DNA from: CAYLPT01 sp964385645
GTDB taxonomy: Bacteria > Armatimonadota > Hebobacteria > Hebobacterales > Hebobacteraceae
Assembly (NCBI GenBank): GCA_964385645.1
Contig: CAYLPT010000094.1
Location: forward strand, 1 to 12,928
Length of the DNA stretch: 12,928 nucleotides
Reading direction: 5' to 3'
In this document: positions 1 through 6,657 of the stretch, piece after piece
Layout: the number at the start of each line of letters is the position of its first letter
How positions within the stretch are numbered: the first letter of the stretch is position 1
Translations under genes and position numbers: made by a program
The notes under the pieces: model-generated
What the model was told of the DNA's origin: nothing
Seen by the model: the letters and a program-made list of their open reading frames with translations, nothing else
The model's database searches: none

Positions 1-1728
1 GGGTTCGTGCGGGTGGCGGAGGGGAATCCGGCCTACTTCGAGGACTCGGGGACGGAGGCGCTGTTCCTGGGCGTCGGCACGAACGTGGCGTGGACGCGCC
101 ACAGGGACCCGGGGCATCCCACGGCCTGCTATGAGTACTACTTCGGGCGGGCGCGAGGGAAGATGTCCTCGACGCGGGTGTGGATGTGCCACTGGGCTTG
201 GCTGGAGTGGACGCCACAGGGTGAGGAGGGGACAGGTTGGGACGACTACGGGGGCCTGGGGTTCTACAACCAGATGGTCGCGGCCCAGTTCGACCGGGTG
301 TTTGAGCTGGCGGAGGAGAACGGCCTGCGGGTCATGCTGGTGACCGACAACAACGACGAGCACTTCACCGACGGCCCGGCGCCGGCCGGGGAGTGGCCGG
401 GCAACCCCTACAACCGCATCAACGGGGGGCCCTGCCGTCAGCCGCACGAGTTCTTCTCCTGCCCGGTGGCGCGGCGGCACTACCGGAACCGGCTGCGTTA
501 CATCATCGCGCGGTGGGGTTACAGCACCTCCCTGTGGGCGATCAACTCCTGGAACGACCAGTACGAGCCCACCGAGGAGGTACGGGACTGGCTGGTCGAG
601 ATGCGAGACTACGTCCATGGGCTAGTGGAAGGCTATCGGCCGATCCTCTACGGGTCGAACTACACGGCCAACGATATCATGGACTATGCGCAGGCGGGCC
701 GGGGGATGCCGCAGGGCGAGCGCAAACCGGTGGTGACGCAGGAGTGTGAGTACACCTCCGGCCAGGAGTGGTTCATGCCGACCCTGCGGCGGGCGATCTG
801 GCGGGGGCTGGCGGAGGGTCAGGCGTCGGTGATGTGCTGGTCGCACGTGGAGGTGGAGCAGCAGGACGCGTGGGGGATCTTCCAGCCGCCGCTGCGCTTC
901 TTCGCAGACATGGACCTGCACCGGCGGCGCTGGGATCCGGTGAGGGTGGAGGTCGCCGGGGCGGAGGCGTCGGAGGGCGACCTTCCCCAGCGGGTGACGA
1001 CGGTGCGGAGCGGCCCGGACGCGCCGGCCTGGGGGAGGCGGGCGCCGGAGAGTCGGTTCCCGGTGGATCTGGAGCGGAGGGAGCAGGCGCTGGATGGGCT
1101 TGGTTCGTGGCTGTACGGGACGAGCGCGGCGCGCGCGGGGTGGCGGAATCCGCCGACGTTCGACGTGGAGCTGCCCTGGGGCGGGCAGTTCGTGGTGGAC
1201 GCGGCGGAGATCGGCGGGGGCGATCAGGTGCTCGAGGTGCGGGTGAACGGGGTGATTGCCCAGCAGGTGCCCCTCAGGGGCGGTCGCCGGCTGCTGAGGG
1301 ATGAGGAGCGGAGGACGGCGGTCGCGCTGCCGCCGGGGCGGCACCAGATCTCGGTGGACAATGTGGCGGAGGTGGGCGACTGGATCCGGGTGCACAGCTA
1401 CCACGTGGTTGCGCCGACCGACTCGCCGGCCGCGCTGGTAGACGCGCGGGGACTGCAGGCAGGGGACAACGCGTTCGTGTACCTCCAGAATCAGACCTAC
1501 GCGCGCCTGCCCCGGGTGCTGGGGGCGCGGCCGCGGCCGCTGGGCGGGGTGATGCTGGTGGTGAGGGGCCTCGAGGACGGCGCCCACCAGGTGGCGAGCT
1601 TCGATACCGACCGGGGGGTCCCGGGGGAGGTACAGCAGGCGGTCTCCCGCGGGGGCGTGCTGACCTTGACCCTGGAGCGCCTGGAGGACGACCTGGCCCT
1701 GCGGGTGAGGCGGGTGGGGCCCGCGTGA
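1..1728 (+). CDS. Glycoside hydrolase, clan-A (TIM-barrel) type with C-terminal accessory domains; 5' end outside window
   Basis: The frame is open from base 1 (GFVRVAEGNPAYFEDSGT), so the true start lies upstream; the GTG at 7 is internal. Residues below are counted from that GTG. Residues 1-300 read like the barrel of cellulase-like hydrolases that follow a DUF5060-type N-terminal domain: the entry signature is near residues 5-30, followed by VMLVTDN (109-115) and SLWAINSWNDQY (175-186), the usual acid/base strand. VVTQECEY (242-249) supplies the likely nucleophile Glu246. Residues 365-470 look like a small jelly-roll carbohydrate-binding module (NPPTF, RVNGV, LPPGRHQISVDN), and 472-573 like the terminal beta-domain common in this group. 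It probably cleaves plant or microbial polysaccharide outside the cytoplasm, but the substrate cannot be read. The oddity is WND where WNE is expected. The family is inferred from motifs; the fold is fairly certain and the exact GH family is not. Confidence 0.8.
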   Translation, partial: GFVRVAEGNPAYFEDSGTEALFLGVGTNVAWTRHRDPGHPTACYEYYFGRARGKMSSTRVWMCHWAWLEWTPQGEEGTGWDDYGGLGFYNQMVAAQFDRVFELAEENGLRVMLVTDNNDEHFTDGPAPAGEWPGNPYNRINGGPCRQPHEFFSCPVARRHYRNRLRYIIARWGYSTSLWAINSWNDQYEPTEEVRDWLVEMRDYVHGLVEGYRPILYGSNYTANDIMDYAQAGRGMPQGERKPVVTQECEYTSGQEWFMPTLRRAIWRGLAEGQASVMCWSHVEVEQQDAWGIFQPPLRFFADMDLHRRRWDPVRVEVAGAEASEGDLPQRVTTVRSGPDAPAWGRRAPESRFPVDLERREQALDGLGSWLYGTSAARAGWRNPPTFDVELPWGGQFVVDAAEIGGGDQVLEVRVNGVIAQQVPLRGGRRLLRDEERRTAVALPPGRHQISVDNVAEVGDWIRVHSYHVVAPTDSPAALVDARGLQAGDNAFVYLQNQTYARLPRVLGARPRPLGGVMLVVRGLEDGAHQVASFDTDRGVPGEVQQAVSRGGVLTLTLERLEDDLALRVRRVGPA

Positions 1729-1795
1729 AGTGGTCACGTCGCCATAGAACCGCTCCAGCCTTGTTCTGCGGGCATCCTCCGATGTGTCGTGGGCG
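1726..1795 (+). repeat. Imperfect direct repeat, copy 1 (~70 bp)
   Basis: This stretch starts on the hydrolase stop codon and matches 7745-7813 in the same orientation. I count about 58 of 70 aligned positions identical with one gap; the core 1745-1795 versus 7763-7813 is 44 of 51 identical with no gap. Shared blocks include TAGAACC, CTCCAGCCTT, TCTGCGGGCATCC and GTCGTGGGCG. Similarity stops abruptly after 1795. The two copies bracket the block of broken phage and IS genes. It may be an old attachment or duplication scar, or a dispersed intergenic repeat of the genome. Confidence 0.75.
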
Positions 1796-1865
1796 GCTGT
1801 TGACTGACACCAGGTTTCCCGCGGCCCAGAGCAGCAGGATGGGCCTCTGAGGGGCTCCCTCCAGG

Positions 1866-2333
1866 CTAAGGTGGCCCCCGCAGGCCCAGCCCGGACCGGC
1901 TGACCTCCCGCAACAAGCCGGTGTAGTCGGCCATGGCTACGGGGCGCTAGTGCGCGAGGCTGTTCCTGATCTGCCGGGCGGCACTCACCGCCGGAAGCCA
2001 GCGGCGCTCATGCTGAAGCCCGTGTTCGCTTCGGAGAACGGATTCCACCCGGCCCAGGTCGACGCCCAAGGAGTCCGCCCCGGGCCCGTCGTCCGGCCCC
2101 GCTGCCAGGAGCTCCGGGCTTGCCCCTGCGCATTGCCACCGAGCCCCGTATCTGTGCGTGAGCCCCCCGCAGACCTCAAGCCGGAGCCTGTCTACCAGCG
2201 GTAGCAGGAGTACCACCCGGGCCCGCCAGAGCCGATGCGCGATCTCCTCCTCGTCGCCAAGGAGAGCTAGCGCCGCACTGTGGAGCTCCAGACCGTACTC
2301 AGGTGTGAGAGGCAGAGCGCCCCGCGACCACAC
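1866..2333 (-). pseudogene. Hypothetical protein with HEPN-like C-terminal RNxLAH motif, broken by an in-frame TAG
   Basis: The frame reads from a possible GTG at 2333 (WSRGALPLTPEYGLELHS) through helix-rich sequence (EEEIAHRLWRARVVLLLPLVD, then LGRVESVLRSEH, then VSAARQIRNSLAH) to a TAG at 1947-1949. The same frame then continues past the stop as RPVAMADYTGLLREVSRSGL to a TAG at 1866. RNxLAH followed by a tyrosine and RPV is a familiar C-terminal pattern of HEPN-like helical domains, and TAG differs from TAC/TAT (Tyr) by one base, so I read the stop as a nonsense mutation. The R-x4-H spacing is that of HEPN ribonucleases, but nuclease activity is inference. The true 5' end is unclear because the 2396-2632 frame just upstream could be its N-terminal part after a frameshift. 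The family is not recognised by name. Confidence 0.55.
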
Positions 2334-2395
2334 AGCTCGCGCAGTCGGAGTCGGGGATGAGGGCCGGTCCAACCCAGCTCGCCCTGGGCGCTCGC

Positions 2396-2632
2396 CTAGT
2401 CTGCCACCTCCTCTGCATCCCACCTGACAAGCTTGTGGGCGGTCCAACCGCGGTCGTGAGCATAGCTCGCCAGTGCCGCGACGATGTGTGGAGTGGGGTG
2501 TCCGATGCAGTCCCAGAGCCACTCCGCAAGGAGGACATCGTGTCCGGAAAGCGACGGGAACATGTGCTCGCGCCAAGTCGCCTCTGGACCTTGGCCCCGA
2601 TCTCCCTCGGCCTGGCGGCAGAGGAGACGCAT
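2396..2632 (-). pseudogene. Unassigned reading frame, possibly the 5' part of the broken HEPN-like gene
   Basis: The frame runs from ATG at 2632 (MRLLCRQAEGDRG) to TAG at 2396. Its second half (HDVLLAEWLWDCIGHPTPHI, then ASYAHDRGWTAHKLV) has alternating hydrophobic and charged residues typical of real protein, and it ends in WDAEEVAD. It is open upstream into the integrase-like fragment, so its start is a guess. Reading through its TAG gives a further open stretch (ASAQGELGWTGPHPRLRL) that approaches the next gene in a different frame. This fits a single ancestral gene with a stop and a frameshift, but two separate genes are equally possible. I do not recognise the family. Confidence 0.3.
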
Positions 2633-2634
2633 CT

Positions 2635-2791
2635 CTAGGGCAGATGGCAGCCCCCAGCGCCGTACCCCGGTGCGGTCAACCGACCAGACGTGATTGGGGT
2701 GGCGGGCGACGCTCTGGCGCGGCCTCTGCGCCTCCTTTGCCCGGGATGACGCCGGCGCTCGACACCAGCAGGCGACCGCATGTACCTTCAT
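2635..2791 (-). pseudogene. Truncated rve-type integrase/transposase fragment
   Basis: On the minus strand, the frame from ATG at 2791 contains QSVARHPNHVWSVDRTGVRR followed by WGLP. RPNHVWSVD-T is the hallmark opening of the DDE integrase core (rve) of IS3/IS481-like transposases, and the Asp of VDRT is the first catalytic residue. Both the domain upstream and the remaining catalytic core (second Asp and Glu) are missing: after WGLP the frame runs into unrelated sequence. Its upstream side lies 26 bp from the terminal repeat of the IS630 element, and no continuation appears on the far side of that element. This is a dead remnant. Identification rests on this one motif. Confidence 0.5.
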
Positions 2792-2816
2792 CAGTCAAGG
2801 ATCCCCAGCAGCACTA

Positions 2817-2842
2817 GAGACTCCTGCATAAATACGTTGACA
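2817..2842 (+). repeat. Left terminal inverted repeat of the IS630 element
   Basis: Begins GAGACTCCTGCATAAATA and ends with GTTGACA. Against the reverse complement of 3894-3917 it matches 21 of 24 aligned positions plus a two-base gap. Its last six bases form the -35 box of the transposase promoter. Confidence 0.65.
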
Positions 2843-2864
2843 TTTGGTGAGCTGGCGCTATACT
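2837..2864 (+). promoter_or_regulatory. Transposase promoter embedded in the left terminal repeat
   Basis: The -35 is TTGACA at 2837-2842 (perfect consensus), the spacer is 16 bp, and the -10 is TATACT at 2859-2864. Transcription would be expected to start at about 2871, which is the A of the transposase ATG, so the messenger would be leaderless or nearly so. A G-run (2865-2869) sits just before the ATG but would lie outside such a transcript. Confidence 0.6.
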
Positions 2865-2870
2865 GGGGGT

Positions 2871-3888
2871 ATGAGCGCCAACGCATCGCAGAAGCGACGA
2901 GATGCCGCAGTCCTGGAGGCGCGTCGCCTCCAAGCCGTCAAGGCTTTCAAGTCGGGGGAGGCCTTGGCAACGATCGCCCGCCGCCTGGGGGTAACCCGAC
3001 AGGCGGTCTGGAAGTGGCGACAGGCTTATCGGCGCCGCGGCCGATCCGGGTTGCAGCGCCGAGCCCGACCTGGACGCCCCGCCAAGCTCTCGACTGGCCA
3101 ACGCAAGCAGCTGCTGCGGTGGCTGGCGGATGGGGCCGACGCCCACGGATTCCCAACCCCGGTCTGGACAACGCCGCGCATCGCTTCTCTCATCTGGCGC
3201 CGCTTCCGGGTGTGTTACCATCCCGATCATATCGGCAGGCTCCTGCACCGCTGGGGCCTGTCGTGGCAGAAGACCACGGGACGGGCCGTGGAGCGGGATG
3301 AGGAGGCTATCGCTCGCTGGGTGTCTCATACCTGGCCCCGTCTCAAGAAAAAGCCTGCGCCCGACGCGCGCTGATGGTGTTTCTCGACGAGAGTGGCTTC
3401 TCGCTCATTCCTTCCTTGCCCAAGACCTGGGCGCCCAAGGGTTGTACCCTGTACTCAAGCATCGCATGGGCTGGCCCAAACTCTCCACCATCGCGGCAGT
3501 CGCTCCCAACCCCCATGTGTGGCTCCATCAGGCGCCAGGGACGGTAAAGAGCCCCGACGTCATTCGATTCGTACGCTACCTGCTGCGGACAACCTCGCGT
3601 CCCATCATGCTGTTCTGGGATGGCTTGGGCGCCCACTGGTCCGAGCGCACCCGCTGCGCGCTGCGAGCCTATCGCCACCGCTTGACCGTTCATCGGCTCC
3701 CCGCCTATGCCCCGGAACTCAATCCCGCCGAAGGACTCTACGCCTACCTCAAGGGCCATGTCCTGCGCGGCCACTGCCCGCCCGATTCCGAAGCCCAGCA
3801 GCGCGCCATTCGCCGCGCCGTCGCCCAAGTGCGATGCCGACCCACGCTTATTCGTCCCTTCTTCCGTCGCACCCCTCTCTCTTCTTGA
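2871..3888 (+). pseudogene. IS630-family transposase in three frames: a likely programmed -1 shift plus a disabling one-base loss
   Basis: ATG at 2871 opens a helix-turn-helix region (LATIARRLGVTRQAVWKWRQ) and linker ending PRLKKKPAPDAR at TGA 3372-3374. A -1 slip on the A-rich run GAAAAAG (3347-3353) would instead give ACARRALMVFLDESGFSLIP, the first catalytic Asp strand of IS630 transposases; alternatively, ATG 3374 overlaps the stop (TGATG). This second frame holds to TWAPKGCT at about 3448. The family sequence then continues only in the next -1 frame (PVLKHRMGWPKLS), as if one C were lost from the CCC run at 3447-3449. The third part has MLFWDGLGAHW (second Asp) and YAPELNPAEGLYAYLK (catalytic Glu). 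The first shift is normal IS630 biology; the second makes the gene probably inactive unless it is a base-calling error. Confidence 0.8.
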
Positions 3889-3893
3889 TCGTG

Positions 3894-3917
3894 TGTCAAC
3901 CTATTATTGCAGGTCTC
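3894..3917 (-). repeat. Right terminal inverted repeat of the IS630 element
   Basis: Read on the minus strand it begins GAGACCTGCAATAATAGG and ends GTTGACA, matching the left repeat. It lies 5 bp after the transposase stop codon. Confidence 0.65.
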
Positions 3918-3918
3918 C

Positions 3919-3988
3919 CTGGGTCAGAGAAGGCGACGTTCTGGAGCGCCCCCTCCGCCAGCCGCTTGAGCAGTCTCCTCGGATCCAC
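3919..3988 (-). pseudogene. hicA: HicA-type mRNA interferase toxin, 5' fragment cut off at the IS630 edge
   Basis: GTG at 3986-3988, preceded by GGGAG at a suitable distance, opens VDPRRLLKRLAEGALQNVAF followed by SD. This is the N-terminus of the HicA subgroup whose members continue with an FxRL stretch and a GSHHIF motif. Homology stops after SD (3923), six bases from the outer edge of the IS630 terminal repeat, so the dsRNA-binding fold and catalytic His are gone. The missing part is not found on the other side of the element. No hicB antitoxin is visible next to it. The identification is by motif memory from only about 22 residues. Confidence 0.5.
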
Positions 3989-4029
3989 TCGCGATCTCCC
4001 GATGGACGGGAACGCACGCCCCTGTCGCC

Positions 4030-4038
4030 ATTGTAGCA
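4030..4038 (-). promoter_or_regulatory. Extended -10 promoter candidate for the hicA fragment
   Basis: The minus strand reads TGCTACAAT, a TGn-extended -10 with hexamer TACAAT. A start near 4023 would leave a leader of about 35 bases before the GTG at 3988. I see no convincing -35 box, which extended -10 promoters can lack. Confidence 0.35.
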
Positions 4039-4152
4039 TACCGGCGGCGGATCCGGGAAGGTGGAGCCTGACGACTTGCACCCCCGCAGCTGCTGTCCCA
4101 CCAGGGCATGCCCGGCCCCTCGCGTGTCGCGCGGCTCGCGCGCCCCTACACC

Positions 4153-4584
4153 CTACTGATCCCCCAGCGGCCGCAGCAGCGCCTCACCGATCTCGTCGGC
4201 CACCGCGAGGGCGTTGTCGAGGAAGCGGGACGCCTCTGGGGTGAAGGTGTCCGGGACGTGGTGGCTCTCCAGCCAGTGCCGGTTCCCCTCTGCGGGCACG
4301 AAGAGCCGCAGCAGGTCGGTGTCCCCGAGGGTCACGGAGTCGTTCTTGATCAGCGCCCGGCCGACGATCGCCGACCGCTCGGCGAGGTCGCCGCAGAACA
4401 CCGCGAAGCCCCGCGCCTTGGCAACCAGGCTCAACGCGCCCCCGCCCAGGAAGGGATCAACGAGGCGCAGCCGCGACCACGTGCTCGGGGGATGCACTCC
4501 CGCGATCTCCCGGAAGATGAGGGGGACCAGCTTGCGCTTGCCACCGAAGTAGGGAGGAAGTGACTGGTAGCCATGCCAGGACAT
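4153..4584 (-). pseudogene. Dam-like (D12 class) N6-adenine DNA methylase, C-terminally truncated
   Basis: Phage-type adenine methylase remnant. ATG 4584 follows a strong GGGGAGGAGG site and lies 13 bp after the large-terminase stop, so it is the next gene of the same operon. Residues 8-20 (LPPYFGGKRKLVP) are the N-terminal SAM-site motif of Dam-type enzymes. VDPFLGGGALSLVAKARGF with CGDLAERSAIVGRAL is motif I and the following acidic loop. The frame ends at residue 143 (LLRPLGDQ), whereas these enzymes usually exceed 250 residues, and the catalytic DPPY (motif IV) half is absent in all nearby frames. It should therefore be inactive. In phages such genes modify the phage genome against restriction. 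The hicA fragment lies just downstream, suggesting that a rearrangement removed the 3' half. Confidence 0.75.
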
Positions 4585-4597
4585 GAGCCTCCTCCCC

Positions 4598-6224
4598 TCA
4601 GCTCCACTCCGGCGATCTCTTCACCTCGTGGCGAGGGCGCCGGGTCCTCACCACCTGCAAGGCAATGGCGCAGGCGATCGCCAAGTCGTCGTGCTTGCCA
4701 GCTTCCGCTTCCTGCGCGCCGCCGTCCTTGCTCACGAATGAGAGGCACTCGTCGATGAGCGTGGGGGAGCGCAACAGCAGCTTCCCGTCGGCCAGTGCCG
4801 CGGCCATCTGGTCGATCATAAGGGGCTTCGTCGTGGAGTTAGTGGGCCAGCCCAGCTTGACCCGCTTGCCCTGTACCCAGTAATGCATGTGGGGGTAGTG
4901 GAGCTCACTGCGCAGCGTGAGCAGAGCGGGCAGCCCGTGCCCGTTGGACTCCACTGCTAAGTAGGCCCATCCGTAACTGGCCGCGAGGGCGGCCAGCAGG
5001 CGGGCGAATACGTCGGGCCGCCACTTGCCATGGAGTTCCGCTACCTGCTCCCGGGTGGCCCAGTCAAGGACGACGGCGGCACACCAGTCTCCGTGCTCCA
5101 GTCCCTCGGCCGCGTCAGCGCCGACGGCGTAGTGTCGGCCCACCTCGGGCATCCGATACACGGTGAGCCGGCCCGGGGCGACCGCGATTGGGCCCACGTA
5201 CTCCCGGCCCATGCACCACCGGTACAGGGCCATGGACTGGACCTGAAGGGGACGCTGCTGCTGGGACTGCTTTGCCATCGCCAGCAGGGAGGCGACGGGG
5301 AAGCAGCAATGGCCCGTGGTCAGGAAGCAGCTCACATCATCCTCCGGGTACTCCTGCACAAACCTCTCCCGTAGCAGGTGCCGCTTCCAGCGGCGCCAGC
5401 GCAGCTGCGCATCGTCGAGGCGATGGGCTCAGCGCAGACTGATCTCCTCGTCGCTGAGGTCGCCCAGCGGCTCTCCTTCCAGTCGGTAGGCGGGCTCGTC
5501 GAACCACCGGAACAGGAAGGGGTGGAACCCGCTCTGCCCCTTCTTCGCCTCCGTCCAGAGGATGTGGAAATAGTTGCCGAAGCCATTCGGCGTGCTCTCG
5601 ACGATCACCCGGCCGTCGGCCGGCACGGCTTCCAGGAGGGCGGCCAGCGCCTCCTGCGGATGGGGCCAGTGGGCGACCTCGCTGCACAGCAGGTTGTGGA
5701 TCGTCAAGCCCCGGCCGAACCCCGGCGACCCCGCGGTGCCCACGAAGATGCGGGAGTTCAGGCCGGACCACCAGATCTCCCCTTTGTTGTCCAGCTTTCG
5801 TGGGGTAGCGGCGATGCCAGGCCGCGGGCATGCGAGCCCACATCAGCTTGATGATCCCGAAGATGCGCTGGGCCGACTCGGCGTTGTGGGCGACGATCGC
5901 ACACACCCGGTTCGAGCGCAGCAGGCAGTCGCTCAGGAACAGCCCGCAGATCAGGGTCGTGAAGCCGACCTGGCGCGGCTTGAGGATGATGTCACGGGAG
6001 CTACGCGACCCGTAGTACGCAAGCTGGGCGGCGTTGAACCGCAGCGGCTGCACCCCCGAGTCCTTGGTGAGGATGTGGAGGTGGCGCTCGATCCACGGGC
6101 GGGGATCCTCCCGCGCCCGCAGCAGCTCCTGTAGGCGCTGCCGGTCCTTCCTCGGATGGCCGGTTCCACTACTCCGTCGTGTCTGCCTCGTTGACTCTGC
6201 GGATCTCATCCTGGATATCCTCAT
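4598..6224 (-). pseudogene. terL: Phage terminase large subunit, interrupted by a frameshift and an in-frame TGA
   Basis: DNA-packaging motor. From ATG 6224 (start uncertain, overlaps the small subunit by 56 bp) the first frame carries RFNAAQLAYYGSRSSRDIIL and Walker A-like LKPRQVGFTT (residues 81-90), to AAWHRRYPT at about 5800. One extra A in the run at 5796-5798 shifts the frame. The family sequence resumes one base over as KLDNKGEIWWSGLNSRIFVG, with LLCSEVAHW (Walker B region) and VIVESTPNGFG (coupling motif). A TGA at 5429-5431 interrupts ISLR-AHRLDD; the same frame then continues through RWRRWKRHLLRERFVQEYPE into the RNase H-like nuclease, with Asp in VGADAAEG, Glu in LAVESNG and Asp-Asp in GKHDDLAIA. 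All catalytic residues survive, but two lesions should block full-length product, so the break looks recent. Confidence 0.88.
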
Positions 6225-6657
6225 CTGACATGCCGAGCGGGTCGAAACTCACATCGAGTTGCTCGGGGATCTTCTTCAGCAAGCCCAGACTCTGGAGCAC
6301 TTCCGCCCGCCGGGCCACCGCGGCCAGCGCGGTGTTGAGGGCGCGGACGTGTTGGGGCGACTGGGGATCACTCGCCGCCACCGAGCTCCAGGCCTCCCGG
6401 GCGATGGCGGCCAGCGCGGCGTCGATATCGAGCGCCATGTCGGTTACCGACTCCGCGGTCTCGGCCCGCCGGAGAAGCTCCTCCATGGCGCGCTCCCGGG
6501 CCGCGTGCAGGTCCCGCTCGACAGTGCGTTTGCCCACGCCGACTACCTGGGCGACCTCAGCCGCGCTGAGGCCGCGCACCGCGTGCAGATGGAAGACCAT
6601 GCGGCGCCGCTCGGCGAAGCGGAGGCGCTCGGTGGTGGGCTGCTTGTCACCGGGCAT
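6169..6657 (-). CDS. terS: Probable phage terminase small subunit
   Basis: A 162-residue protein that would recognise phage DNA and load the large terminase. Residues 31-52 (SAAEVAQVVGVGKRTVERDL) form a helix-turn-helix like those of small terminases and sigma region 4. A long, mostly helical middle follows (LDIDAALAAIAREAWSSVAA, then RALNTALAAVARRAEVLQSL), suited to oligomerisation. The acidic C-terminus (MSDEDIQDEIRRVNEADTTE) is typical for contact with the large subunit. ATG 6657 is preceded by GGAAGGA and overlaps the upstream stop by 11 bp, implying coupled translation. It lies directly upstream of the large subunit. It is the only undamaged gene in the packaging module. The HTH and position support the call; sequence alone cannot exclude another small DNA-binding protein. 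Confidence 0.72.
   Translation of the reverse strand: MPGDKQPTTERLRFAERRRMVFHLHAVRGLSAAEVAQVVGVGKRTVERDLHAARERAMEELLRRAETAESVTDMALDIDAALAAIAREAWSSVAASDPQSPQHVRALNTALAAVARRAEVLQSLGLLKKIPEQLDVSFDPLGMSDEDIQDEIRRVNEADTTE

Larger units (their letters stand above)
2817..3917 (+). mobile_element. IS630-family insertion sequence, about 1.1 kb
   Basis: The element is bounded by inverted repeats 2817-2842 and 3894-3917 and encodes an IS630-type transposase. Two boundary readings are possible. The outer one (2817-3917) follows the long terminal repeats and coincides within a few bases with the points where the flanking integrase and hicA homologies stop. The inner one (2835-3901) is flanked on both sides by TA, the target duplicated by IS630 elements, and would mean insertion into an existing palindrome. 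I prefer the outer edges because the repeat match is continuous across the inner TA. No target duplication is visible at the outer edges, consistent with a later deletion next to the element. Confidence 0.75.

Noticed and set aside
622..1737. A 371-codon open frame antisense to the glycoside hydrolase, and a similar one at 1274-1810
   Set aside because: Pro/Arg/His-rich composition without motifs is typical of antisense frames in GC-rich genes; the plus-strand protein has clear motifs.
1726..1740. Short hairpin CGTGA/TCACG at the hydrolase stop as a terminator
   Set aside because: Only five pairs, no T-run after it, and it is not preserved in the second repeat copy.
4073..4563. Plus-strand open frames across the methylase gene
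   Set aside because: They mirror the minus-strand gene, which has clear SAM-binding motifs and a strong ribosome site.
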